Shown here piece by piece: positions 43,995 through 52,266 of a DNA stretch of 53,298 nt. Origin of the DNA: Pirellulales bacterium. Lineage in GTDB: Bacteria; Planctomycetota; Planctomycetia; Pirellulales; JADZDJ01. Position numbers and translations under genes: made by a program. How positions within the stretch are numbered: the first letter of the stretch is position 1; the number at the start of each line of letters is the position of its first letter. The stretch covers positions 1 to 53,298 of the forward strand of contig JADZDJ010000038.1 of assembly GCA_020851115.1 (NCBI GenBank). Direction: 5' to 3'. Under the pieces are notes generated by a model. It was not told the DNA's origin and did not search any database. It saw nothing but the letters and a program-made list of their open reading frames with translations.

Positions 43995-45047
43995 TTACTG
44001 TTCGCTCACGGTTTCGTACCCGTTCATCGTACTCATCGCCTGCCAGACATTCAGCGCAATGGTATCTGAGACGAATCGCACCGAGCCATCGGCCATTGCG
44101 GCATTCACGCCCCCTTTGTGTTTACTGCGAGCTGCATTGTGAACGGCGCGGCCGCTCATTCCGTTTACGTTCGATACCGGCGCTGGGCTGTGGCAAATGA
44201 TGTCGGGAGGCGCAGGATCGCAATAATTATTTGCCTCCTCATCGGGCACCGTGCTATTTGGAGTATTCAAGGTCATGAACACAGCATCGCCAACATCGTT
44301 GAAAATATCGCCGTGGCCGTCGATCGATGCATCGTTGGGATGCATGATGTATTCCGACATCACGAGGGTCTTTGACAATCCGTCGATGATGTCCTTCGTC
44401 TTGGTGAATCGAGACTTAAGGTGGGAAAAGAAGTCCTTAAATCCAAAAATCGCAGAAGCCCTGGGCGGATAGTTCGCCGCTTCGGGTTGATAGGCGTACG
44501 GTCCCCAACTCAAGACGTAGTTTCCACGAATGTAAAAATACCCAAACCCAGGATTCGCATAGAAGCCGTGACCGCGATCGCTCGGGCAGGAATAGGCGGG
44601 AACGTGCGTCGCGGAAGGCGTTCCAAATCGATTTGGGTGACGAATCGACAGTGCATTGGGAGGCAAGTAATAAGGCTTGCTGTAATTGAATTGCTCGAAC
44701 AGCGCTCGCTCTTCCATGTAGGGCCAAATCTGTGGAGGCCAACCGTGACGAATCACTACCGTCGGCGACGGGTTAAAGGGATTGGCTGCCGCCGGGAACG
44801 ACTTTCGGGCACTCATATATTCACTGCCCATCGAGGATGGACGCATTTCCGAGCCGCGCCCGTCAACAAGCGGGTGCTGCCCCAACCGCTCCCTCAAGAG
44901 CGCGGATCCAGACCGGAAATGCATCAGTGGCGGCTGGACCGAGTATAGATTGCGTTGCTGCAGCGGTTGCATTTTTGTCAGAATCAAGTAGATCTTCGAT
45001 TGATGTGCTAAGCGTCGCGTGCTACCGCACACAATTGGTACAATCAC
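43995..45047 (-). CDS. DUF1559 protein lacking the pseudopilin N-terminus (probably decapitated)
   Basis: A 350-residue open frame. From about residue 77 it is clearly DUF1559: SARKSFPAAANPF, IWPYMEERALFEQFNY, SCPSDRGHGFY, DIIDGLSKTLVMSEYI, and the end block RSKHKGGVNAAMADGSVRFV. The preceding 76 residues, however, show none of the usual [20 protein letters not shown] region and look like non-coding DNA read in frame (HFRSGSALLRERLGQHPLVD). The only upstream start is a GTG at 45047 overlapping the stop of the hydrolase gene. Without the pilin signal it should not be processed or exported normally. Either the N-terminus was lost by recombination or the gene is a recent pseudogene. Confidence 0.7.
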   Translation of the reverse strand: MIVPIVCGSTRRLAHQSKIYLILTKMQPLQQRNLYSVQPPLMHFRSGSALLRERLGQHPLVDGRGSEMRPSSMGSEYMSARKSFPAAANPFNPSPTVVIRHGWPPQIWPYMEERALFEQFNYSKPYYLPPNALSIRHPNRFGTPSATHVPAYSCPSDRGHGFYANPGFGYFYIRGNYVLSWGPYAYQPEAANYPPRASAIFGFKDFFSHLKSRFTKTKDIIDGLSKTLVMSEYIMHPNDASIDGHGDIFNDVGDAVFMTLNTPNSTVPDEEANNYCDPAPPDIICHSPAPVSNVNGMSGRAVHNAARSKHKGGVNAAMADGSVRFVSDTIALNVWQAMSTMNGYETVSEQ

Positions 45048-48000
45048 TCAGCGTTCATTTTGGGTTGGCAAATGACATTTATTCGCGGTGCAAAGCGAAT
45101 CAGCGTAGGTCCCAATAACCCAGAAACAGTCTGCTTTTCGTAGACATACCGGCTCGGCGATTGGCTCATATAGTTGGCTAATGTGTTGAGTACCTCGACT
45201 TCGATGACATTGTCACCCACCCGCCCGAAATCTGTTAGGTCGAAGGTAAACGGCCGAGCTAGTCGCACACCAACGGGCCGTCCATTAACTGTAACTTCGG
45301 CGGACGTGCGAACGTCGCCCAAGTCGAGAGTAACTCGTTGCCCAAGCTGCTCTTTAGTCAATGTTATGTGGCGAATGTACTTTACGCCTCCAGAGTAATA
45401 TTCCAACCCGTAACCGCTCCAGTCTCCGAGAGGTATTTGGCCGCGCCCGCAGATAAATTCAACCGGCGCACAAAATGCTGCGCCTTCGTAGTGTCCTGGT
45501 TTGTGCTGCACTCTCAAGGCTACTTGCACAACTTGCGATTTGCCTTCGGCCGGCTTCGAAAATTGGATGACACCATCGTCAACCGTCACTGAATTGCCGT
45601 CGATCCAAGCCTCGACGGATTCTGCATCCAAGTTCAACCTCGCACTTTGAGCGCCGGGAGGTGCCGGAAAGCGAAACCAGCCAACCAATTTGTCGTCTTT
45701 GGTGCGATAGTCATATACCAAATTCCGCGAACCCTCATACCAACGCGACAGAGGCATGAATCGCGGCTGTTGCGGAGTGTGTGGTTCCGAAGTGAATACG
45801 GCAAATGTCGTCACTCGCTTGCCTCGAGGCTGGACCAACCGCAGCGCGACGCGATTCCAACCTTGCAGCAAGAACGCCTCGCCGATAGGCTGTTTTACTC
45901 CCTCATCGACATTCACCACGCGTTGACCGTTGACCCATGCTTGTCGGTGCATGGTTTCGCTCTCCCCACCGAAGTTGAGATACATCTTGGTTGGGCTCGG
46001 CACGAAGATTCGAGTAGCAAGGTATCGCACGGCAGGCTGGCTGCCTTGGGCAGGATCAAAGACCATAAAGTCGGGCGATACTGGACCGAGCCCGTCTGAG
46101 GCGAACTGATGAACTTCATCTCGATCGGAACCGAACTTCCAAGAGTACACATATGGTCGCCAAGCAAACGACTTACTCGCGAATACTTCCGGGTTCGCAA
46201 AATCAACTTTTCCCAGAACAATCTTGTCTTGCAACTCTGCCGAATCGACTTCAGCGCCCAACGGCTCCAAGAGTTGCCAGTATGGACCAAATGAGTACGA
46301 AACCAACCGCCAGTCGGAATCGTCATAGTTGACACGCTGCCAATCTGGCCGCGACGGCGTCACTGGTTCCTCTCGGTACTTCATCCGCGGTGATTCGGGG
46401 CCAATCCATTTATTTGTTGGAGGATAGCGAAAATCTCCCCAGCGATTATCCATTGTGAGTCGATATTCACATTGCCACAAACCATCGAGAGCGATTGAAG
46501 GCAACGACGGAACGACTGTACTTTGGCCTGAATACATTCGGCCACCGATAGCAAGTTGCACAGACGGCTTCTCTGCGGAGTCAATCGTTCCTGTGACTTC
46601 AAATCCATCCTGGATTTTGCGAATGTCGTCAATGCTTGCAAAATTATCGTTAAGAATTTGTGGCTTATCAGTAATGGGTTGCAATACAACGACAATTCCT
46701 TCATACGGGTCCATCGTCAGCCGAAGATGAGTTTGTTTGGCGCCGATACGGTAGCGATGCAATGGTCGTACTTCGCCGGTTCGAGCGTCCCAGATTTCCG
46801 GCGTACCGCGCTGCCCTAAGGTGACACAGACTTCGCGACGCTCGCCAAGGCGATTAACAAGAAAGTAGATGTGACGATCATTGACCTGTTGGTGGGTGTG
46901 ACTTAGATCCGCAGCTCCTAAGGCCACATCGGGCGTAATTGCTGCACGGATAGCGCCAGGCACGTCCATCTCTTTCGATCGCACCAAAATCGTCCGACCG
47001 CCAGAGGCATGATTGCGTTCCAAGACAGGTTGGTTGTTTTGCTCATAGTTGCCCAGCAATGATCGCCAAATCTCTTGCATTTGGGGATCGTCGCGTCCCT
47101 GTTCTGCTGATGATGCAGCAGGCTGACGAAACACGACTAACGTCCCGCCAGCGGATACAAACTCCTGTAAACGTGTTAACACGTCGATACGAAGCGTGGA
47201 TATAGCCGGCAGTACAATTACTGGGAACTCTAGATTGCTGAATTTAAGCTTGCCTGATCTGACATCTGCTTGTGATATATGTGACTCGTCAACAAAATCG
47301 AAATCCAACGCGGATGAGTAAAGCGCCTTGGCCAAAGCAAACATTGACTCTTGAGCATCTTTAGCAGGTTGCTCGAAATTAGAACCACTATGCCAGTGCT
47401 CGTGGATCGTGGACAAAGGATAGAGCAACGCCACGTCGGCGCGATGATGCCCATGGCTTAGAACGTAGCTCAAACGCGATACATAATCTGTAAAGGTGCG
47501 CCATGTCTGCCAATAAGGCTGGTAGAAGTGAACCTCTGGCGGAACAAACTCATTTCGTCCAGCCAATAGGGAGTAGAGTACACCGTGGGTATTGTATAAG
47601 TTCACACCAAGTGCGTAATTCACATTGGTTCGAGCTATATTTTGCTCCTGAGTAAAGCCCCAACCGGCTCCCCAGTACGCACACACGGCGATTCGGTTTC
47701 TGCCGTTGATGTGTGCCATTGAACTAGATAGCTTGGTATCAATAAATGCTCCTGTCGAACCGTTGAGCTTTGCCTCCGATCCAGCACCAGTTGCAAAACC
47801 ATCGGAATCCTCATTGCCCGGCATGTCAAAGTGCTTCATCAGTCGAAAAAAATCACCGTAGTTGGTGGTCTGTCCAAGGAGATCTTGCCGCCCCCACGTA
47901 GCAATGGTGACATGACGCATTCGATGATCGTGTAGCCATTGCGTCGTGGGTTTGTACAGATTTTCCTCAAGAAGAGTGTTCATCACATCGTAATACTGAC

Positions 48001-48952
48001 ACCGAATGCTTGGCGTCTGTGAGCCGATATCGATGAATAGCGCAGCAAGCTCCGGCAGTGGGTCGAAGCCCTTTTCTCGCTTGAATCGATCTCTAAGAGC
48101 ATCGGAATAGAGGATGTTGCCGCCTAATACCAGGCGTTCGTCCGGACCATAGGCCACCAATGACTTGCCAAGTCGATCACCGAGTTCCTGTTTGTAGCGA
48201 TCATAGAAAATCTCGTTCCAGCGACGAAGAACTGCCGACCCTAAGTAGTTGAGATCGTGAGCCTGACTCACAATCACAACGACAAGCCATTCAGGCCCAG
48301 GAGCATTCCAATTTAATTCTTTGCCTTTGATAAATTCGGATAGATCGACACGAGATTCTCCATCGACGAGATTTTCTTGCTGTTCGCGAAGCCTAAATGC
48401 AACGGCGGAGAGAATTATCTCATCGTCTGGAACCCGCAACTGCAGCGGCTCGGCTGCCGTGGAACGGAGGCGATGCGCCACAAGCCTTCGGCCCATCAAC
48501 TCGGGCTTCTCTTTTCGTTCGGCGCGAATGCGGCTTTGAAAATAGGCCTTGTCGTGTCGTCCCAGCCAGTCGTTCGCGAATTGAACCATTCCTAGTCGTT
48601 CGTGTTCGTCCAGTGCAAAACGAACAAATTCCCACCAACCATCAGTCCAAAAACCCGGCTCGCAGCTCTGAGGTTGTGAAGCTGCAAATCGAGGATATAG
48701 CCAAGTGCCACCGACTCCCTTCTCATGCATCTCTTCCAGTTGCCAGCGTATCCGGTCTCGCGTCAATACCCCTTGTTCCCACCACCAGCAATCAATCGGA
48801 CGATACTCCATCGGCGGTATCGCAAACTTTCGTGGATCGAGCGCCTCGTCCGCGAAGGCTTGGGCGGTTGCCATCGCTAATGCCGATGTAGCCGCGATCA
48901 TGACGGCTACGATCGATGCCTTGAAGACAGGAAAACTGGAATGGATGGTCAT
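45044..48952 (-). CDS. Very large secreted glycoside hydrolase, GH106 (alpha-L-rhamnosidase)-like
   Basis: A 1302-residue exported protein. The signal peptide (SIVAVMIAATSALAMATAQA) precedes an N-terminal catalytic region opening YRPIDCWWWEQGVLTRDRIR, then QLEEMHEKGVGGTWLYP. That opening is characteristic of GH106-like glycosidases related to alpha-L-rhamnosidases. The middle holds beta-galactosidase-like trimerisation and glutamine-amidotransferase-type folds (SHGHHRADVALLYPLSTIHE). The C-terminus has two GH2-type sugar-binding jelly rolls (VRYLATRIFVPSPTKMYLNF; NVIEVEVLNTLANYMSQSP). The start at 48952 is an ATG; an upstream TTG is less likely. It is the main enzyme of this glycan cluster. 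Substrate specificity is inferred. Confidence 0.82.
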   Translation of the reverse strand: MTIHSSFPVFKASIVAVMIAATSALAMATAQAFADEALDPRKFAIPPMEYRPIDCWWWEQGVLTRDRIRWQLEEMHEKGVGGTWLYPRFAASQPQSCEPGFWTDGWWEFVRFALDEHERLGMVQFANDWLGRHDKAYFQSRIRAERKEKPELMGRRLVAHRLRSTAAEPLQLRVPDDEIILSAVAFRLREQQENLVDGESRVDLSEFIKGKELNWNAPGPEWLVVVIVSQAHDLNYLGSAVLRRWNEIFYDRYKQELGDRLGKSLVAYGPDERLVLGGNILYSDALRDRFKREKGFDPLPELAALFIDIGSQTPSIRCQYYDVMNTLLEENLYKPTTQWLHDHRMRHVTIATWGRQDLLGQTTNYGDFFRLMKHFDMPGNEDSDGFATGAGSEAKLNGSTGAFIDTKLSSSMAHINGRNRIAVCAYWGAGWGFTQEQNIARTNVNYALGVNLYNTHGVLYSLLAGRNEFVPPEVHFYQPYWQTWRTFTDYVSRLSYVLSHGHHRADVALLYPLSTIHEHWHSGSNFEQPAKDAQESMFALAKALYSSALDFDFVDESHISQADVRSGKLKFSNLEFPVIVLPAISTLRIDVLTRLQEFVSAGGTLVVFRQPAASSAEQGRDDPQMQEIWRSLLGNYEQNNQPVLERNHASGGRTILVRSKEMDVPGAIRAAITPDVALGAADLSHTHQQVNDRHIYFLVNRLGERREVCVTLGQRGTPEIWDARTGEVRPLHRYRIGAKQTHLRLTMDPYEGIVVVLQPITDKPQILNDNFASIDDIRKIQDGFEVTGTIDSAEKPSVQLAIGGRMYSGQSTVVPSLPSIALDGLWQCEYRLTMDNRWGDFRYPPTNKWIGPESPRMKYREEPVTPSRPDWQRVNYDDSDWRLVSYSFGPYWQLLEPLGAEVDSAELQDKIVLGKVDFANPEVFASKSFAWRPYVYSWKFGSDRDEVHQFASDGLGPVSPDFMVFDPAQGSQPAVRYLATRIFVPSPTKMYLNFGGESETMHRQAWVNGQRVVNVDEGVKQPIGEAFLLQGWNRVALRLVQPRGKRVTTFAVFTSEPHTPQQPRFMPLSRWYEGSRNLVYDYRTKDDKLVGWFRFPAPPGAQSARLNLDAESVEAWIDGNSVTVDDGVIQFSKPAEGKSQVVQVALRVQHKPGHYEGAAFCAPVEFICGRGQIPLGDWSGYGLEYYSGGVKYIRHITLTKEQLGQRVTLDLGDVRTSAEVTVNGRPVGVRLARPFTFDLTDFGRVGDNVIEVEVLNTLANYMSQSPSRYVYEKQTVSGLLGPTLIRFAPRINVICQPKMNAE

Positions 48953-49042
48953 GTTGGATTTGAAGTCGAGATGCAAGTCCTGGCGGCACAGAACGCCATT
49001 TGAAGAAAGTCGTTCATATGCTTACTTTGAACTTGTGCGGTA

Positions 49043-49459
49043 CTAGGGTGGGTCACTTTGCAGGTCAATGTTGAACTCATTGCGACCTCGCTCAGTCTTA
49101 AAAGTCAGTCTTGAGTTGGTGTTGTAGCAATCCGGGATTTGTTCAGCTAACTCGTCGTGAGTCGACTCCTCATTGTCCGCTGGTCCAAAACGCGCCACCT
49201 TGCGTCCCGTCTTTTCTTTGCTGTTGACCGTGACGCGGTTCATCCCAAGTGCGACTCCCGTTTTCGCTTCGATGTTGAAACGTCCATTAACGATTGTGGC
49301 TCCGGCAGTCGGCCCTCGATTGTCATCGGCAGGAAAGAAATTGATGACGCCCTGCCTTAGTGGCTTGCCATCGAAAGTGATTTGGCCAGACACTGCTGCT
49401 CGAGTCTCATCACGGCAGCCGGCAAGCAGCAAGCACCATGCCGCAGCGTAGCTTGCCAT
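49043..49459 (-). CDS. Small lipoprotein, carboxypeptidase-regulatory/transthyretin-like
   Basis: A 138-residue lipoprotein with lipobox LAGC preceded by the hydrophobic SYAAAWCLLL. The mature domain reads AAVSGQITFDGKPLRQGVIN, then FFPADDNRGPTAGATIVNGR, and ends in a strand rich in charged residues. This is the same fold as the next lipoprotein upstream (49604), with which it shares the phrase GKPLxQGVINF and so is a tandem duplicate. The start is uncertain: 49459 gives a short signal peptide, while the frame is open to 49579. No clear ribosome binding site. Confidence 0.78.
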   Translation of the reverse strand: MASYAAAWCLLLAGCRDETRAAVSGQITFDGKPLRQGVINFFPADDNRGPTAGATIVNGRFNIEAKTGVALGMNRVTVNSKEKTGRKVARFGPADNEESTHDELAEQIPDCYNTNSRLTFKTERGRNEFNIDLQSDPP

Positions 49460-49603
49460 GCAAATCAAATTCGATCGGCTTGCGTCGCGTAGAGCATATT
49501 GATGTACTAGCGCCAGCCCGGCAAATCGGTCGCCCGTCGCCCCACTTCCCACGTTCTTATGAATCCAATTAATATACATCTGATATAGTCATAATCAATT
49601 CAG

Positions 49604-50047
49604 CTACGGATTGCCCGGATATCGTCGCCGAATGGACTCGATCGGTATTCGACCTTGCAAGTCGAAATTCAAGACGTTCTGTCCAGGTTGGATTTCATGT
49701 AGGAGAGTTGTTTGTTGATTGTAGCGCGTCGGCACAGCCTCCGCGTATTCTTCGTCCACCCGACCCAGGCTCTGAATCTTGCGGCCCGTGGGCTGTACGC
49801 TGCTGATGCTAACACGGTTGCTGCCGACCATGACTCCTTTTGTGGCGGAAATCTCATATTGGCCATCTGTAATTGTTCCTCCCGCAGAAGGTCCCTTACC
49901 ATCCGCCAGAAGAAAATTAATTACCCCTTGCTGCAAGGGCTTGCCATCAAGCGTCACCGTACCTGAAACTGCGGCGCGGTTGCCGTTTCCGCAACCGACA
50001 GCGGACAGTGATGCTGAGGCAGCGAGAAACAAGACGAAAGGCTTCAC
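49604..50047 (-). CDS. Small lipoprotein, carboxypeptidase-regulatory/transthyretin-like
   Basis: A 147-residue lipoprotein: MKPFVLFLAASASLSAVGC, lipobox AVGC (Cys19). The mature domain is AAVSGTVTLDGKPLQQGVIN, then FLLADGKGPSAGGTITDGQY, then VMVGSNRVSISSVQPTGRKI, with PTRYNQQTTLLHEI toward the end. It is paralogous to the neighbour at 49043. It is encoded 37 bases after the DUF1559 gene at 50085, following the DUF1559-then-lipoprotein order seen elsewhere in the window. Confidence 0.85.
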   Translation of the reverse strand: MKPFVLFLAASASLSAVGCGNGNRAAVSGTVTLDGKPLQQGVINFLLADGKGPSAGGTITDGQYEISATKGVMVGSNRVSISSVQPTGRKIQSLGRVDEEYAEAVPTRYNQQTTLLHEIQPGQNVLNFDLQGRIPIESIRRRYPGNP

Positions 50048-50084
50048 AGGTTAGTCTGTTGCTTGCAGTTGTTACAGCGTTCGT

Positions 50085-51071
50085 TCAATAGCCGCCGACA
50101 GTGTCGCCAGACTGTAATGTGCCCAGCGCGCGCCAGCTCTTCAAATCGACCATGTCACTGACAAATCGTACGGCACCATCCCCCAATGCAACATTGACGC
50201 CGCCTGAATGGCGACTGCGCGAGGCTCCGGTTTCGTTGTATCCACTGGTGCATGGCATATTAAGTTCGGGACGATTAGCGCAGTATCCAGGCCAGATGAC
50301 ATCTGGGCTCGACGTGTTCGGTGTGAACTGTGTGTATAGCTGGCTACAAGTGCCTTCGTCTTGGTAAATCGCCCCGCGGTAATCAGTACTTGCTTCTTCT
50401 AAGCCGCGCAGATACTCACCCAAGACCAACGTCTTGCTCATGCCATCCACAAAATCCTTGCTACTCGCTCCAAAGTTGATTCCAAAAGCATGCCGCTGAT
50501 TCGGGGGGGTTGCATACAGAGAGACACTCGACTCAATTCCGTGATCGTGAGCAATATCACCGAAAAAACCGAGGTAGTTTACCAGAATCAGATTTCCGCG
50601 AAGCGTTTTACGCACGAAGACGCCGGTGCCATCGCTGGGACAAAGCATCGTCGGAATGATCTGCGACGTAGGTGCATTTGGACCTTTCGAATTTCCATTG
50701 CCAAACCAATTCGTGTTTGAAAAGCCGACTAATTTCTGGTCGTATCGCTCAAAAATTGCCTGCTCCTCGATGAACGGCAACAGGGTTACAAACCATGTCT
50801 GCCTGTTCGATCCATACGTTACTCCTTTGTAGTCGCTTGGGTTGTTCTTCGCACCAATGGGTAGACGCTTGTGGGCGCTGATGTGGTTGTGGCATCCCAG
50901 AACCAATTGCTTCAGATTGTTGCTGCAACTTGAGCGACGCGCGGCTTCGCGAGCCGCTTGGACAGCAGGCAGCAAGAGCGCAATTAGAATACCAATGATT
51001 GCAATAACCACCAGTAGCTCAACCAAGGTGAATCCAAAGCGACAAATCGGCCTGATGAGTTTCAATTGCAT
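50085..51071 (-). CDS. DUF1559 protein with pseudopilin-type N-terminus
   Basis: A 328-residue protein. The N-terminus has [20 protein letters not shown] then [18 protein letters not shown], with NNLKQLVLGCHNH, the pilin-like signal and first conserved block of the family. The C-terminal block SRHSGGVNVALGDGAVRFVS is present. It is highly similar to the next gene upstream (51149): both carry [22 protein letters not shown] and the phrase QFTPN-SSPDVI-PGYC. They are thus tandem duplicates. It probably acts in the envelope, with no established function. Confidence 0.95.
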   Translation of the reverse strand: MQLKLIRPICRFGFTLVELLVVIAIIGILIALLLPAVQAAREAARRSSCSNNLKQLVLGCHNHISAHKRLPIGAKNNPSDYKGVTYGSNRQTWFVTLLPFIEEQAIFERYDQKLVGFSNTNWFGNGNSKGPNAPTSQIIPTMLCPSDGTGVFVRKTLRGNLILVNYLGFFGDIAHDHGIESSVSLYATPPNQRHAFGINFGASSKDFVDGMSKTLVLGEYLRGLEEASTDYRGAIYQDEGTCSQLYTQFTPNTSSPDVIWPGYCANRPELNMPCTSGYNETGASRSRHSGGVNVALGDGAVRFVSDMVDLKSWRALGTLQSGDTVGGY

Positions 51072-51148
51072 TTACTTCCTCCACTTGTGACACATCCATA
51101 ATTTGTTAAGAATCTAACCGCAATGGAGATGACGATCGTCTAAATTGA

Positions 51149-52141
51149 TTAGCGAGTGCCGGCCTCCACTTCGCCGCCATTTAGCGTTCCTAGGGCGCGC
51201 CAAGTCGATAAATCGACCGCATCGACGAGAAAGTGAACGGACCCGTCACATATGCTAATATTGATACCGCCGGCATGGCGGCTGCGCGAAGTTCCTGTTT
51301 CATTATAATCCTCGGTGCAAGGCATATTCTGTTGTGGCCGATCAACACAGTACCCAGGAAAGATGACATCGGGACTCGACGAATTAGGTGTAAACTGGGT
51401 GTAGATCTGGCTGTTGGTTGCCTCATCCTGGTAGAACGCTCCTCGCCAATCGTTATGGGCTTCGGGCAGTCCGCGCAAGTATTCGCCGAGTGCCAATGTC
51501 TTGCTTGTGCCATCGAGAAAATCTTTTGCTCTGGCGCCGAAATTGACGCCAAAAGCATGCTGCTTGTTTGGTGGGGCAACGAATAACTGCGATGTCGGGA
51601 GAATGCCGTGGTCGTGTGAAATATCACCGAAAAAGGCGAGGTAATTTCCCAGCGCCAAATCGCCGCAGGAAGTTTTTCGAACTTGGGCGCCAGCGCCGTC
51701 GCTGGGGCATAGCATTGTCGTGATGACCTTGCCAGTTATCGCATTTGGCCCGATGGAGTTCGCGTTCTGGCACCAGTTCGTATTCGAACGACCTTTCAAA
51801 GTCTGATTGTATCGCTGATAGATCGATTGCTCTTCGAAATACGGAAGTAGCGTGACGACCCATGTTTGTCGAGTTGGACCATACGCAACGTGCGCCGGAT
51901 CATTTACTGCTCCAATGGGGAACTGTTTGCGCGCCTGCAAGTGATTCTGCAACCCCAGCCCCAATTGCTTAAGATTGTTTGCGCATTGGGAGCGTCTTGC
52001 CGCCTCGCGAGCAGCCTGCACCGCGGGCAGAAGCAACGCAATCAAGATACCGATGATCGCGATTACCACCAGCAGCTCCACCAAGGTGAAACCGAAGCGC
52101 CGGTGACTATGTAGGTGGATGCATACCATTACGAACAGCAT
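51149..52141 (-). CDS. DUF1559 protein with pseudopilin-type N-terminus
   Basis: A 330-residue tandem paralogue of the gene at 50085, with the same [20 protein letters not shown] opening and a [20 protein letters not shown] end block. A strong GGAGG lies just before the ATG at 52141; a second ATG at 52129 ([13 protein letters not shown]) is an alternative start with more usual spacing. It heads the DUF1559-DUF1559-lipoprotein-lipoprotein series and is 125 bases downstream of the LamG protein gene. Confidence 0.95.
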   Translation of the reverse strand: MLFVMVCIHLHSHRRFGFTLVELLVVIAIIGILIALLLPAVQAAREAARRSQCANNLKQLGLGLQNHLQARKQFPIGAVNDPAHVAYGPTRQTWVVTLLPYFEEQSIYQRYNQTLKGRSNTNWCQNANSIGPNAITGKVITTMLCPSDGAGAQVRKTSCGDLALGNYLAFFGDISHDHGILPTSQLFVAPPNKQHAFGVNFGARAKDFLDGTSKTLALGEYLRGLPEAHNDWRGAFYQDEATNSQIYTQFTPNSSSPDVIFPGYCVDRPQQNMPCTEDYNETGTSRSRHAGGINISICDGSVHFLVDAVDLSTWRALGTLNGGEVEAGTR

Positions 52142-52266
52142 ACCCTCCTCACCAAAAAATACTCATGGAGTGAATAATGCCTCTCCTCTGTTCCTGGATT
52201 GCATGCATCGGACTGGACCAATAATGCAATCGGGTTGAATAATCCGGCGATAACGGCAAACGTCGG

